Origin: SAR86 cluster bacterium SAR86B
GTDB lineage: Bacteria; Pseudomonadota; Gammaproteobacteria; Magnimaribacterales; D2472
Assembly: GCA_905182885.1 (NCBI GenBank)
Contig: CAJJCW010000001.1
Location: forward strand, 627,256 to 691,255
DNA: 64,000 nucleotides
Direction of reading: 5' to 3'
Each line of letters starts with the position of its first letter. Position 1 is the first letter of the stretch. Below the pieces are notes generated by a model. That model worked only from the letters and a program-made list of their open reading frames with translations, was not told the origin of the DNA and did no database searches. The position numbers and the translations under genes are program-made. Below, piece by piece: positions 1 through 11,334 of the stretch.

Positions 1-1
1 A

Positions 2-2329
2 GTTAACAAAGGCCTACTTAAAATTATTTCAAAGATGGGTATTTCAACAATCTCTAGCTATCGAGGATCTCAATTATTCGAGATAGTTGGGTTGGACAAG
101 GATATTGTTGATTTATGTTTTAAAAATACAACAAGTAGAGTTAAAGGAAGAGATTTTAAAGATCTTGATAAGGAGTTACGTGTTCTTGACGATTATGCAA
201 GATCGAATCTATCTGACATGAGTGTTGGAGGTCTTTTGAAATATATTCATGGCGGTGAGTATCATGCTTACAACCCTGAGATTGTAAAAAAACTTCAAGA
301 TGCTACGGCAACAGGATTAGAAACTACTTATAAAGAGTATGCTCATCTTGTAGATTCCAGACCCCCGGCAATGCTTAGAGATTTACTTGAAGTTAGTTCA
401 AGTCATAAAAAAATAGACCTTAAAGAAGTTGAGTCAGAAAAAAATATCTTAACTAGATTTGATTCTGCCGGAATGAGTTTAGGAGCCATATCTCCTAAAG
501 CTCATGAAACCTTGGCTGAAGCAATGAATGCTTTGGGCGCAAGATCAAATTCTGGAGAAGGTGGTGAGGCATCTGAAAGATATGGCACCTCAAAAATGTC
601 AAAGATTAAACAAGTTGCATCAGGAAGGTTTGGAGTTACACCTCATTACTTAGTCAATGCAGAAGTATTGCAAATTAAAATTGCTCAAGGCGCTAAGCCA
701 GGAGAGGGCGGTCAGTTACCAGGAGGTAAGGTAAATAAATTAATTGCTAAATTAAGATATTCAACCCAAGGAGTTACATTAATTTCACCTCCCCCTCATC
801 ATGATATTTATTCTATAGAGGATTTAGCGCAGCTTATTTACGATCTTAAGGAAGTTAATCCAAGGGCATTAGTTTCTGTAAAGTTAGTCTCTGAACCTGG
901 TGTTGGAACGATAGCATCAGGAGTAGCCAAGGCGTACGCAGATTTAATTACAATCTCAGGCCATGACGGAGGAACTGGAGCAAGTCCTTTGACGTCAATA
1001 AGATATGCAGGTTCTCCATGGGAACTTGGATTAGCCGAGGCCCATCAAAGTTTAAGAAATAGTGGTCTTAGACATAAAGTCAGGCTTCAAGCTGATGGTG
1101 GAATGAAGACAGGGTTAGATGTAATTAAGGCAGCCATTCTTGGAGCAGAATCTTTCGGTTTTGGTACAGGCCCAATGATTGCAATGGGATGCAAGTATTT
1201 AAGAATTTGTCATTTAAATAATTGCGCTACTGGTGTTGCAACTCAAAGAGAAGATTTGATAAAACATCATTTTATTGGGGATAAAGAGAAGGTAATGAAT
1301 TATTTTAAATTTATTGCTAATGATGTAAGGCGTCATCTAAGTGAAATTGGGGTAGAAAAAATTGAGGATATTATCGGGCAAACCCAGTACCTTGAAAAAA
1401 TGAAGAGCTTGGATAAACAATATCAATCAATAGACTTAAGCGATCTTATTTACAAAGATAACTCATTAAATGAAAGCTTTTTCTGCACTTCCAAGAAAAA
1501 TAATCCCTGGGATAAGGGGTTGCTAGCAAAAAAAATATTAAAAGAAGCTAAAGACTCAATTGACAATGAAAAGTCTATTTCTTTGGATTTCAGGATATCA
1601 AATACAGATAGATCTATCGGTGGTTTAATTTCCGGCTATGTTGCTAAAAAGTATGGCGAGCCTGGTTTGATAAACCCTATAAATTTAAATTTTGCTGGGT
1701 CTGCAGGTCAAAGCTTTGGGTGCTGGAATGCAAATGGTATTCAGTTAATGGTAGACGGTGATGCTAATGATTATGTAGGAAAGGGTATGAATGGAGGCAG
1801 AATAGTTATTAAGAATGAAACTCCTGTATTAGCTTCTAACGAGGAAACTGTTCTTGTCGGAAATACTTGTTTATATGGAGCAACTGGCGGTGAGCTCTAT
1901 GTTTCTGGAAGAGCCGGAGAAAGATTTGCGGTAAGAAATTCAGGAGCTTCTGCTGTAATAGAGGGGGCAGGAGATCATTGTTGCGAATATATGACGGGAG
2001 GACAGGTTACAGTTCTAGGCTCTGTTGGTGCTAATTTTGGAGCAGGCATGACAGGAGGGTTTGCCTATGTCTTAGATGAAGACAAGTCTTTCTTTGATAA
2101 ATGTAATAGAGGGTTGGTGAACTTGGAAAGAATTCATACGGAAGAAATGCAATCACACAGAAAGCATTTGAAAGAAACAATTGCTGAGCATTACAAGCAA
2201 ACAAATAGCGTTAAAGCTAAAGAACTAATTGAGGACTTTGATAGGTTTGAGCCTTATTTCTGGTTAGTTGTTCCAGCAGCCTCAAATATTCAAGATTTAC
2301 TAAAAGCAACCACAGCCAATGCAGCCTAG
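2..2329 (+). CDS. gltB: Glutamate synthase large subunit, C-terminal part (gene runs off left edge)
   Basis: ORF in frame from position 2; [41 protein letters not shown] and C-terminal GXGXG repeats typical of GltB. Confidence 0.97.
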   Translation, partial: VNKGLLKIISKMGISTISSYRGSQLFEIVGLDKDIVDLCFKNTTSRVKGRDFKDLDKELRVLDDYARSNLSDMSVGGLLKYIHGGEYHAYNPEIVKKLQDATATGLETTYKEYAHLVDSRPPAMLRDLLEVSSSHKKIDLKEVESEKNILTRFDSAGMSLGAISPKAHETLAEAMNALGARSNSGEGGEASERYGTSKMSKIKQVASGRFGVTPHYLVNAEVLQIKIAQGAKPGEGGQLPGGKVNKLIAKLRYSTQGVTLISPPPHHDIYSIEDLAQLIYDLKEVNPRALVSVKLVSEPGVGTIASGVAKAYADLITISGHDGGTGASPLTSIRYAGSPWELGLAEAHQSLRNSGLRHKVRLQADGGMKTGLDVIKAAILGAESFGFGTGPMIAMGCKYLRICHLNNCATGVATQREDLIKHHFIGDKEKVMNYFKFIANDVRRHLSEIGVEKIEDIIGQTQYLEKMKSLDKQYQSIDLSDLIYKDNSLNESFFCTSKKNNPWDKGLLAKKILKEAKDSIDNEKSISLDFRISNTDRSIGGLISGYVAKKYGEPGLINPINLNFAGSAGQSFGCWNANGIQLMVDGDANDYVGKGMNGGRIVIKNETPVLASNEETVLVGNTCLYGATGGELYVSGRAGERFAVRNSGASAVIEGAGDHCCEYMTGGQVTVLGSVGANFGAGMTGGFAYVLDEDKSFFDKCNRGLVNLERIHTEEMQSHRKHLKETIAEHYKQTNSVKAKELIEDFDRFEPYFWLVVPAASNIQDLLKATTANAA

Positions 2330-3397
2330 TTAAAAGCCTTCTGAAGGTTTCGCTGATTAAATTTATTGGTCTTGAACGCCTTCCCGGAAGAGTTAATTAA
2401 TATTAAATTTAACTTTCCTTGAGAGACTTTTTTATCATTTAAAATAAATTGCTTTAAATCTTTGTATTTATATTTTTTATAGTCAGAATTTAACCCTAAT
2501 GAATCAATAAGATTTATAACATTATCAAGCTGATAATTTTTTATATGGCCTTCATGAAAAGAAATTTTTGTAGCTATCACCATGCCTATGATTACAGCCT
2601 CGCCATGGGTAATATTTTTATATTTATTGAAAGCCTCTATAGCATGCCCAAAAGTATGACCAAAATTCAAGATTGCTCTTATGCCACTTTCCTTTTCATC
2701 TTCAGTAACAATCTTAGATTTTGTTTTTATTGATTCCTCAATGACTTCCTCTAAGATTTTTAGCTGTCTATTCTTTATAGATTCTGAATTATCTTTAAGT
2801 AATTTATACAGTTTTTTATTCCCTATAAACGGCATATTTAACAACCTCACCCAATCCAGAATTGAATTCTTTTTCAGATAATGTCTCTAAAAACTTACTG
2901 CTTATTAAAACTAGACTTGGATTATTAAATGAACCAATCAAGTTTTTACCTTGTTTTATATTTATAGCAGTTTTACCGCCAACCGATGAGTCCACTTGAG
3001 ATAATAAAGTCGTAGGTATCTGAATGAAATCAATTCCTCTAAGAAATGTTGCGGCACAAAATCCAGTTATATCTCCAACAACTCCTCCTCCAAGAGCAAT
3101 CATACAGTCAGACCTATCAAATTTTAAGTCTGCTAATTTTTCCTGAATAGTTACATAAGAAGAGAATGATTTAGATTTTTCACCCTTTTCTAACACATGG
3201 ACATAGTACTTCTTTTTATTTTTCAGGATCTCTTTCACTTCATTGAGATATTTTTTTGGAACACCTGAGTCAGTAACAATAAGGACTTTATTTTTAGTTT
3301 TTATGTGGCTTAATAAATTAGCCTTAGTTAAGGTATTTTTTGCAATAAGCACATTATATTTTGATGAAGCTTTTCCAACAGTAATAATTCTAGCCAT
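2326..3397 (-). CDS. aroB: 3-dehydroquinate synthase, frameshifted (two ORFs joined near 2812-2830)
   Basis: N-terminal ORF has [44 protein letters not shown] and ends ..[11 protein letters not shown]; the other ORF continues [21 protein letters not shown]; break at a T6 homopolymer. Confidence 0.93.
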
Positions 3398-3899
3398 AAT
3401 TTTTTACTAGTTTAACAATTTCTGCTGCAACTTCTTGGCTAGATTTGCCTTCAGTGTTTACAACATAATCAGCAACCTCTTCATAAAGACTTTCTCTTGT
3501 TTCGTGAAGTTTTTTAAGGATTTCACCAGGGTCTCCATTTTTCAGGAGCGGCCTATCTTTATCTTTCGAAGTTCTTTCAAGTTGAGTTGCAATTGGAGTG
3601 GCAAGATAGAATACTGAACCACGAGAAGACAACATCTCTCTGTTTGCTTCTGAAAGAATAATTCCACCACCAGTAGACAATACAATAGAATTTTTCTGAA
3701 CCATCTCTTCCAAAACATTGGTCTCTCTTTTTCTAAAACCCTCTTCACCCTCTAGATCAAATATCCAATCTATAGATGCACCTGTTCTAGATTCAATTTC
3801 CCCATCTGTATCAAAAAACGTCAGGAAGAGCTCACCTGATATTATCTTACCGACAGTTGATTTCCCCGATCCCATTGGACCAACTATGAATATGTTCAT
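3390..3899 (-). CDS. aroK: Shikimate kinase
   Basis: P-loop [32 protein letters not shown]; adjacent to aroB. Confidence 0.95.
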   Translation of the reverse strand: MNIFIVGPMGSGKSTVGKIISGELFLTFFDTDGEIESRTGASIDWIFDLEGEEGFRKRETNVLEEMVQKNSIVLSTGGGIILSEANREMLSSRGSVFYLATPIATQLERTSKDKDRPLLKNGDPGEILKKLHETRESLYEEVADYVVNTEGKSSQEVAAEIVKLVKNYG

Positions 3900-4006
3900 T
3901 TAAAAAAATTATTTAAAATATAATAAGAATTTTAGCACTGAACTATATAAAATGGTCTATTAGATGATAAAAGATGTATTCTAACTAACTAAGCTTTAAG
4001 TGCATT

Positions 4007-6448
4007 ATGTTAAAAATTATTAAAATTCTTTTCTATTTAGCTATTTCTAGTTGTGTACTTACAATTTTATTTATTCTTATCTCATACCTTACGTTAAAAC
4101 CTAATTTACCTAAAATATCGCTTGTTGATGAGGTAAATCTTCAAATGCCTTTAAAAATTTATACTAAAGATGAGGTTTTGATTGGTGAATTTGGAGAAAT
4201 CAAGAGAAGACCTCTAAAATTTGATGGAATTCCTTTAAATATTAAAAATGCTTTTCTTGCAGCAGAAGATGATGCCTTTTTTGAGCATCAGGGCATTAGC
4301 TATGCTGGACTTCTTCGTTCTATAAAGAGATGTCTCAGCCCTCAAGGTTGTGTCGGCGGCGGCGGAACTATAACTATGCAGGTTGTTAGAGGTTATCTTT
4401 TAACAAGAGATCAAACATTGGAAAGAAAAGCTAAAGAGATATTTTTAGCTCTTGAATTAGAAAGTAATATATCTAAAGAAGAGATTTTTGAACTCTATAT
4501 TAATAGAAACTTTTTTGGAAATCGTTCATATGGCATTGAAGCTGCTGCAAATACTTATTTTAATAAATCTACTTTAGATCTTAACCTTGCTGAATCAGCC
4601 TCTATTGCTGCAATGGCACAGTCTCCGTCCAGAGTTAATGCCATTAGATCTCCCGTAAGAACAAAGCAAAGAAGAAATTGGATTCTTTTTAGAATGCATA
4701 AGCTGGGATATATAAACAATCAAGAGTACGAAGAGGCAAAATCAGCACCTCTTGAAGTTGCTAAGAATATTAATCTTTACGACGTAGATGGTAGATATTT
4801 AGCAGAGCTTGCAAGGCAGCAGATAATTCAAAGATATGGATTGCAGGCATATAAAAATGGGTGGTCTGTTTACACAACTCTAGATTCTAATTTGCAAGCA
4901 AGCGCTCATAACAACTTAAATAAACAACTTACAAAATACCATAAAAGACACGGATGGGTAGAGTCACCTAATTTTGTGGATACCTTTAATTCTGAAGAAT
5001 TAGATCAATTAAAAAATCTAAATAGTGAGTTTATTTTCTCAGAAATTAATAATGAAAATTCAGGAGATAGCGCTGATTCTTTCTTAAATAAAATAAACTC
5101 TATTTTTGATAACTATCCTTATTACCAGACTCATTTAAAAGGAATCGTAATTAATGCTTCTAATGACGAGCTTTACTTTTTAAATGAAAAATTTGAAATT
5201 CAAAATATACCTTGGTCATCTGAGTACAACTGGGCAAGAGGTCGAATAACAATCAACGAGAAGGGCGCTATTCCTAAATCCTTTAAAGATTTTTTAAATA
5301 TTGGCGATTTAATATATTTAAAAAAAGAAAATCAATTTTTGCTTCTTGATCAAATTCCAGAGGCTCAAGCTTCTTTGATTTCATTTAACCCGAATACAGG
5401 TTCTGTTGAAGCGTATGTGGGTGGATTGAATTTTAGTAAGAGTAACTTTGATAGAGTGAGGCTATCTTATCCGCAATCAGGCTCTAGTTTTAAGCCTTTT
5501 TTATACGTATCAGGCTTAGCAAATGGTTATAACTTATCCTCATTAATAAATGATGCCCCAATCGTTTTTGAAGATAAGAATCTCGAAAGCGTGTGGAGAC
5601 CTCAAAATTATACTGGTAAATTTTATGGACCAACCTCTCTAAGAGAAGCCCTAATTCAGTCAATAAATATTGTTTCAATAAAGCTATTGAGAGAGATGGG
5701 TATTAATAAGTCCCATGATTTTCTTGAAAAATTTGGCTTTGAGAAATCTAGACTGCCTTCCGACTTATCTTTGGCACTAGGTTCTGGAAACTTTTCACCA
5801 GTTGAAATGGCTAGAGCTTTTGGTGTTATTGCCAATGGAGGATTTCTAATTGATCCTTGGTATATATCAAGGATAGAAGACAGAGATGGAAATACTATTT
5901 ATTCTCATGACAGCTATATCTCCGATAACAATGATGAGGACCTGTCAGCATTCCCTTGGCTCAATACTGTAGAGATGAATATTAAAAGTCCTTACTTTTT
6001 AATTAAACCAGAATATAAAAAAGATAGAGTAATTGATGAAAGAATTGCCTATCTTATGCAAAATAATCTTGAGGAATTAATAGCTAGAGGTTCAGCAGGG
6101 AGAAAGTCATCTGTTTTAAATAGAAAAGATATTGCTGGAAAAACAGGAACTACAAATGATGCTATTAGTACTTGGTTCTCTGGCTTTCATGAGGATCTAG
6201 TTACAACAGTATGGGTGGGTACAGATGATTTTTCATCACTTGGAGATAATGAGTTTGGATCTACTATCGCTTTACCGATTTGGGTTGATTTCATGAATAA
6301 TGCACTAGAAAAACTTGAGGTTAAATCTAAGCCTATTCCAGAAGGTTTATCCTTTGTAAGGATAAACAAGTCTACGGGTCAAATAGATAACACGGAAAAT
6401 AAAGACTCCTATTTTGAGTTATTTTTAGATGAAAATATCAAAGACTAG
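4007..6448 (+). CDS. mrcA: Penicillin-binding protein 1A (transglycosylase/transpeptidase)
   Basis: EDDAFFEHQG, ELYINRNFFG transglycosylase motifs; SGSSFKPF, KTGTT transpeptidase motifs. Confidence 0.95.
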   Translation: MLKIIKILFYLAISSCVLTILFILISYLTLKPNLPKISLVDEVNLQMPLKIYTKDEVLIGEFGEIKRRPLKFDGIPLNIKNAFLAAEDDAFFEHQGISYAGLLRSIKRCLSPQGCVGGGGTITMQVVRGYLLTRDQTLERKAKEIFLALELESNISKEEIFELYINRNFFGNRSYGIEAAANTYFNKSTLDLNLAESASIAAMAQSPSRVNAIRSPVRTKQRRNWILFRMHKLGYINNQEYEEAKSAPLEVAKNINLYDVDGRYLAELARQQIIQRYGLQAYKNGWSVYTTLDSNLQASAHNNLNKQLTKYHKRHGWVESPNFVDTFNSEELDQLKNLNSEFIFSEINNENSGDSADSFLNKINSIFDNYPYYQTHLKGIVINASNDELYFLNEKFEIQNIPWSSEYNWARGRITINEKGAIPKSFKDFLNIGDLIYLKKENQFLLLDQIPEAQASLISFNPNTGSVEAYVGGLNFSKSNFDRVRLSYPQSGSSFKPFLYVSGLANGYNLSSLINDAPIVFEDKNLESVWRPQNYTGKFYGPTSLREALIQSINIVSIKLLREMGINKSHDFLEKFGFEKSRLPSDLSLALGSGNFSPVEMARAFGVIANGGFLIDPWYISRIEDRDGNTIYSHDSYISDNNDEDLSAFPWLNTVEMNIKSPYFLIKPEYKKDRVIDERIAYLMQNNLEELIARGSAGRKSSVLNRKDIAGKTGTTNDAISTWFSGFHEDLVTTVWVGTDDFSSLGDNEFGSTIALPIWVDFMNNALEKLEVKSKPIPEGLSFVRINKSTGQIDNTENKDSYFELFLDENIKD

Positions 6449-7014
6449 GTTTTAAATATATTTAAAGAAAGCAGTTCCCAAATATTTTCTATATAAGTAC
6501 TCGGCGATTCTTTAAATTTAGATCTGATATATCTTCCAACATTCCCCTCAACACAAGTGACTATAAGCTGAGCAGAAATTCCCGGTTGAGCAATTAATTT
6601 ATCCGAATCCTCTTGAAGCATTTGTTTTATGGATAGCTCAAATCTTTCAAAAAATTGATTAACAGAATCTGAAACATTTTGCTCATCTGATGAAAGAGCT
6701 TCTCTTGATACCAGCCTAGCAAAGCCTTTATTTTTCTCTATAAAAATCATGAAGAATAAAAATGCATTTTTAACTTTGTCCTTAGGGTCTAAATCTGAAT
6801 TTTTTAACTCACCACATTTAGCAAATATAGCATCATCACAAAAAGAGAAAAGTTCAGCATATATAGACCTTTTGCTTGGAAAGTGCCTGTATAGAGCAGC
6901 TTCTGTGACCCCTGATTTCTCTGCCAAAAGTGCAGTTGTAATTTTAGATAAGTTTCGCTCCTCAAGGAGGCTAGCCAATGATTGCAGGATTATATTTTTT
7001 CTATCATTTTTCAT
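6445..7014 (-). CDS. slmA: TetR-family regulator, SlmA-like nucleoid occlusion factor
   Basis: ILQSLASLLEE..ITTALLAEKSGVTEAALYRHFPSKRSIYAEL resembles the SlmA N-terminal HTH. Confidence 0.75.
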   Translation of the reverse strand: MKNDRKNIILQSLASLLEERNLSKITTALLAEKSGVTEAALYRHFPSKRSIYAELFSFCDDAIFAKCGELKNSDLDPKDKVKNAFLFFMIFIEKNKGFARLVSREALSSDEQNVSDSVNQFFERFELSIKQMLQEDSDKLIAQPGISAQLIVTCVEGNVGRYIRSKFKESPSTYIENIWELLSLNIFKT

Positions 7015-7017
7015 TAC

Positions 7018-8391
7018 TTAGTCTAAATTTATATCAATATCAGGACAAATGCGAGATAGTTCAGACATAAATTTACTTTTAATACCCTCCATTTCCTCTA
7101 ATGAATTACCTTCAAATCTTAGAACTAGTTTGGGAGTAGTATTAGAAGCTCTAATTAAACCCCATCCATTCTCAAAATTTACCCTTAACCCGTCGATGGT
7201 AACTTTTTCACCTTCAAGATTGCACTGATCTGCAAAATCTTCAATGATCTTAAATTTTGTATCATCTGTAACTGAAATGTTTAGTTCGGGGGTAGAGATG
7301 GACTTTGGAAGTATGTCTATAAGTTGAGAGATTGATTGATCAGAGTTGTTAATAATTTCAACAATCCTGGCAGCAGCATAGTGCCCGTCATCAAAGCCAT
7401 ACCACTTATCATTAAAGAATATATGGCCACTCATCTCACCGCCTAAAAGCGCCCCAGTTCTTTTAATCGCTTTCTTAATATGTAAATGACCTGTTGGAGA
7501 CATAACTGGCTCGCCGCCATTTTCAGAAATTATTTTATCTAAGTGGTCTGAACATTTAACATCAAATACAATTTTTCCTTTCTCACGAGAAAGAATATCT
7601 TTTGAAAATAACATCATTAGCTTATCAGGAAATACTGAATCACCCTTGTTTGTTATCATGCCAACCCTATCTCCATCGCCGTCAAATGCGAGCCCAACAT
7701 CAGCAGATTGTTTTGCAACTTCCTTAATTAGGTCTGATAGATTCTCCAGTTTTCCAGGGTCTGGATGATGATTTGGGAAGTTGCCATCTACTTCACTAAA
7801 AAGCTCAAACACCTCACAACCCAATTTTTTAAATAATTCGGGCGCTACGCATCCTGCTGCGCCATTTCCACAATCTAAAACAACCTTCAATTTAGAGGCA
7901 TTAGGTAATTTAATATTCTCAACTACTTCATTAATATACTGATCTTTTATGTCACTAAATTTTAATACACCCTTAGTCATTTCTCTCTCTGAGTCGCTAT
8001 CTCCCATTAATGATAGTATTTCTGATCCTGAAACAGTTTTATCATCAATCACTATTTTAATACCATTATAATTTTTTGGATTATGACTTCCTGTAATGAT
8101 AATCCCACTCTTAGATGCTTCTTTTTTAGCTGCAAAATAAAGCATTGGACTGGTAACTAAGCCTATATTATTAACATTAATGCCTGAGTCGACCAAGCCT
8201 GAACAAAATGCATCTAGTAAAGAGGCTCCCGATAGCCTCCCATCTCTCCCAACAGCTATGGTATCAACATTTTCTTTTTTACATTTATTAGATATAGCAA
8301 AAGCAATTTCCCTAATCGAATCCTCATTTAATTCTTCTGGGTATGTTCCTCTAATGTCATTTTCCCTGAATATAGATTTAGTTACTTTCAT
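7018..8391 (-). CDS. algC: Phosphomannomutase/phosphoglucomutase
   Basis: FRENDIRG, TGSHNPKNYNGIK, FDGDGDRVG, GGEMSGHIFF motifs. Confidence 0.9.
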   Translation of the reverse strand: MKVTKSIFRENDIRGTYPEELNEDSIREIAFAISNKCKKENVDTIAVGRDGRLSGASLLDAFCSGLVDSGINVNNIGLVTSPMLYFAAKKEASKSGIIITGSHNPKNYNGIKIVIDDKTVSGSEILSLMGDSDSEREMTKGVLKFSDIKDQYINEVVENIKLPNASKLKVVLDCGNGAAGCVAPELFKKLGCEVFELFSEVDGNFPNHHPDPGKLENLSDLIKEVAKQSADVGLAFDGDGDRVGMITNKGDSVFPDKLMMLFSKDILSREKGKIVFDVKCSDHLDKIISENGGEPVMSPTGHLHIKKAIKRTGALLGGEMSGHIFFNDKWYGFDDGHYAAARIVEIINNSDQSISQLIDILPKSISTPELNISVTDDTKFKIIEDFADQCNLEGEKVTIDGLRVNFENGWGLIRASNTTPKLVLRFEGNSLEEMEGIKSKFMSELSRICPDIDINLD

Positions 8392-8456
8392 TTTTTCCCC
8401 TTTAGTTATTTAGCTTAGTTTGTCATAATGATGCGTCGTTATTATATCTTGTATAA

Positions 8457-9377
8457 ATGTTTGTAAACACTGATTCAAAAGTTATTTGGAAAAATGGTAC
8501 CTATGAAAAATGGGAGGACTCATCTATCCACATTTTATCTCATACCGTGCACTATGGGACTGGAGTTTTTGAAGGGGTAAGGGCTTACAACACAGCCAAT
8601 GGCCCGGCTATTTTTAGATTAGAAGATCATACGAATAGGCTTTTTGATGCAGCAAGTAAAATAGGAGTAGTAATTCCTTATTCTAAGGAAGAATTAAACC
8701 AAGCACAGAAAGAAATATTTGTTAAAAATAATTTAAATGAAGGGTATTTGAGACCTATTGTTTTTCTTGGCAACGAATCTCTTGGAATTCGAGCTACTGA
8801 TTTAACGGTAAATGTAGCAATTGCTGCATGGGAATGGCCTTCATATATGAGTCCGGAATCCAAAGAAGCAGGAATTTCTATAATAAAATCTTCTTATGAG
8901 CAATACAGTAACCCGCTTCACTCAGGTTATAAGATCATAGGAACGTACATAAATTCTACAATGGCACTTCATGAGGCTATTAAAGCGGGTGCTGATGAGG
9001 CGTTACTAATGGATAAAAATGGATTTATATCTGAAGGAAGCGGCGAGAATATTTTCCTTATTAAAAATAATCTGATTACCACTCCAAGAACAGAGCATTG
9101 CCTTAATGGAATAACAAGACAATCTGTCATTCAGATAGCACAAGATTTTGGTTATGAAGTTCAAGAGAAAGACTTAACCTATGAGGACTTGGTTGGGAGT
9201 GATGAAGCTTTTTTCTCAGGTACCGCTGTAGAAATTACACCAATTTCTAAAATCGATAGTAATATTATTGGTACTGGCTCTCGTGGTGAGGTGACAGCCA
9301 AACTTCAAAATACTTATAGTGAAATAGTGTCTGGGAAAAATGATCTTTATAAAGATTGGCTCAGCTTAGTATCCTAA
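8457..9377 (+). CDS. ilvE: Branched-chain amino acid aminotransferase
   Basis: Class IV aminotransferase; HYGTGVFEGVRAY, GSGENIFLI, ITRQSVI. Confidence 0.95.
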   Translation: MFVNTDSKVIWKNGTYEKWEDSSIHILSHTVHYGTGVFEGVRAYNTANGPAIFRLEDHTNRLFDAASKIGVVIPYSKEELNQAQKEIFVKNNLNEGYLRPIVFLGNESLGIRATDLTVNVAIAAWEWPSYMSPESKEAGISIIKSSYEQYSNPLHSGYKIIGTYINSTMALHEAIKAGADEALLMDKNGFISEGSGENIFLIKNNLITTPRTEHCLNGITRQSVIQIAQDFGYEVQEKDLTYEDLVGSDEAFFSGTAVEITPISKIDSNIIGTGSRGEVTAKLQNTYSEIVSGKNDLYKDWLSLVS

Positions 9378-9387
9378 AAAAATCCCC

Positions 9388-10640
9388 TTGCAAAAACTTA
9401 AAATTGCAATTTTTAGTTATAGAAGTGCTCCTTTTGGAGGTGGTCAGGGTGTGTATGTCATGACATATCAAAAGCTCTAAGAGCTTCGGGCCATGATGTT
9501 GATATCATTTCTGGACCACCATATCCAAGTTTGCCTGAAGGTGTAAATTTAATAAAACTTCCAGGGCTAGACCTTTTTCAAACTTTTTCTTTTAAAGAAA
9601 GGTTGAGTATTTTTCTTAATAAGAAACCTAAAAAACTGATAGATCTCTATGAGTTTCTAGCTACACTTTGTGGCAGCTTTCCAGAAATGAGAACATTTGG
9701 ACATAGGGCAGAACAATGGCTCTTAGATAATAATAACTATGACATTGTTATCGACAACCAATCAATAAGCTTTGGAATGCTTGATATACAAAAAATTGTC
9801 CCATTTATTGAAATTATCCATCATCCTATAACTAAGGACTATAAACATGAACTTCAGGCAAGCAATAAAATCCTATATAGATTATCTAGATACAGATGGT
9901 ATTCCTTTTTAGGCATGCAAAAAAAAGTTGCCCCTCAAATCAAAAGAATTATCACACCATCAAAAAACTCTCAGAAAGATATATCAATAGATTTTAAATG
10001 CAATCCTAGTAATATTTCTGTAATAAATAATGGCCTCGATATTGATAAATTTATTCCATATAAAAATATAGAAAGACTACCGCACCGACTTATAACCACA
10101 GCTAGTGCAGATGTCCCATTAAAAGGATTAGATTACACCTTAAGAGCCATAAGCAAGTTAAAAAGAGATTATGTCAATATAGATCTTATTATTATTGGCA
10201 AACTAAAAGATGATGGCCATACATCAAGATTAATTAAGTCTTTGCAAATTGAAGATATTGTGCACTTCAAAACAAATCTAACAAAAGAGGATATAGCAAT
10301 GGAGTATGCTAAGAGCTCAATTGCTATTGTAAGTTCCTTGTATGAGGGCTTTGGCTATCCTGTTATAGAGGCTATGAGTTGTGGAGTTCCCTTGATAGCA
10401 GCAAATACATCTTCAATACCCGAGTTAGTTGGAGATTTTGCTTCATTAGTTCCGCCCAAGGATGTTTCAGCATTAGTTAACTCTATTGAGCAAATTACAA
10501 ATAACTATGAACAATATGAGAAGGTTGCCGAAGAAGGAAGAGAGCATATAATCAATAACTTTAATTGGACAAAAATAACAAATGAATATGAGAAAGTTAT
10601 TTACCAAACTATAGAGGATTTTAAAAATGCTAACGTTTGA
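9388..10640 (+). CDS. Glycosyltransferase family 4, N-terminal frameshift near 9470
   Basis: Possible TTG start: LQKLKIAIFSYRSAPFGGGQGVYV, then in another frame HDISKALRASGHDVDIISGPPYPSLPEG; C-terminal SSLYEGFGYPVIEAMSCGVPLIAANTSSIPELVGD. Confidence 0.85.
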
Positions 10641-11334
10641 TTTTAATAAAATTGATCTTATGGATAACAGCGGCAAGATGCTTGACGTAGGCTGTGGTGA
10701 GGGAAGACATGTGTTTGGTTTAATGCAGAAATTTCCCAATCTTCATTGTACGGGTTTAGATCTTCATGATGATTCGCTAAAGAAATCACAGGAAGGCTAT
10801 GAATTTTTTAAATCAATATCCAATGCTGGTGCAGAATTTATAAAAGGATCTGTTTACTCATTACCATTTCCTGATAATAGCTTTGATTTAGTTGTTTGCT
10901 CTGAAGTTTTAGAACATCTACATGAGTACAAGGATGCGATAGTTGAAATTAATAGAGTTCTTAAGCCAGGGGGAAGTTTTCTTGCTAGCGTTCCAACTGC
11001 TTGGCCGGAAAAAATTTGCTGGGCACTATCAACTGAATATCAAAACCAGCCCGGAGGCCATTTAAGAATTTTTAAACAAAGCAATCTTGTGAACGAGATT
11101 TCTGAAAGAGGCTTTAGTTTTGTTCAGTCAGAAAAATTCCATTCAATACATAGTCCATACTGGTGGCTAAGGTGTTTATTTTGGAAAAATCAAGAAACTA
11201 ATATTCTGATAAGAGTCTATAAAAAATTTCTAGAAACACATATCTTAAAAAAACCACTTTGGATTGATTTAATTGATAAGTCCTTAAACCCAATCATGGG
11301 TAAGAGCACGGCAATGTATTTTACAAAAAAATGA
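10627..11334 (+). CDS. Class I SAM-dependent methyltransferase
   Basis: MLDVGCGEGRHVFGL, LPFPDNSFDLVVCSEVLEHL, INRVLKPGGSFLASVP. Confidence 0.9.
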   Translation: MLTFDFNKIDLMDNSGKMLDVGCGEGRHVFGLMQKFPNLHCTGLDLHDDSLKKSQEGYEFFKSISNAGAEFIKGSVYSLPFPDNSFDLVVCSEVLEHLHEYKDAIVEINRVLKPGGSFLASVPTAWPEKICWALSTEYQNQPGGHLRIFKQSNLVNEISERGFSFVQSEKFHSIHSPYWWLRCLFWKNQETNILIRVYKKFLETHILKKPLWIDLIDKSLNPIMGKSTAMYFTKK

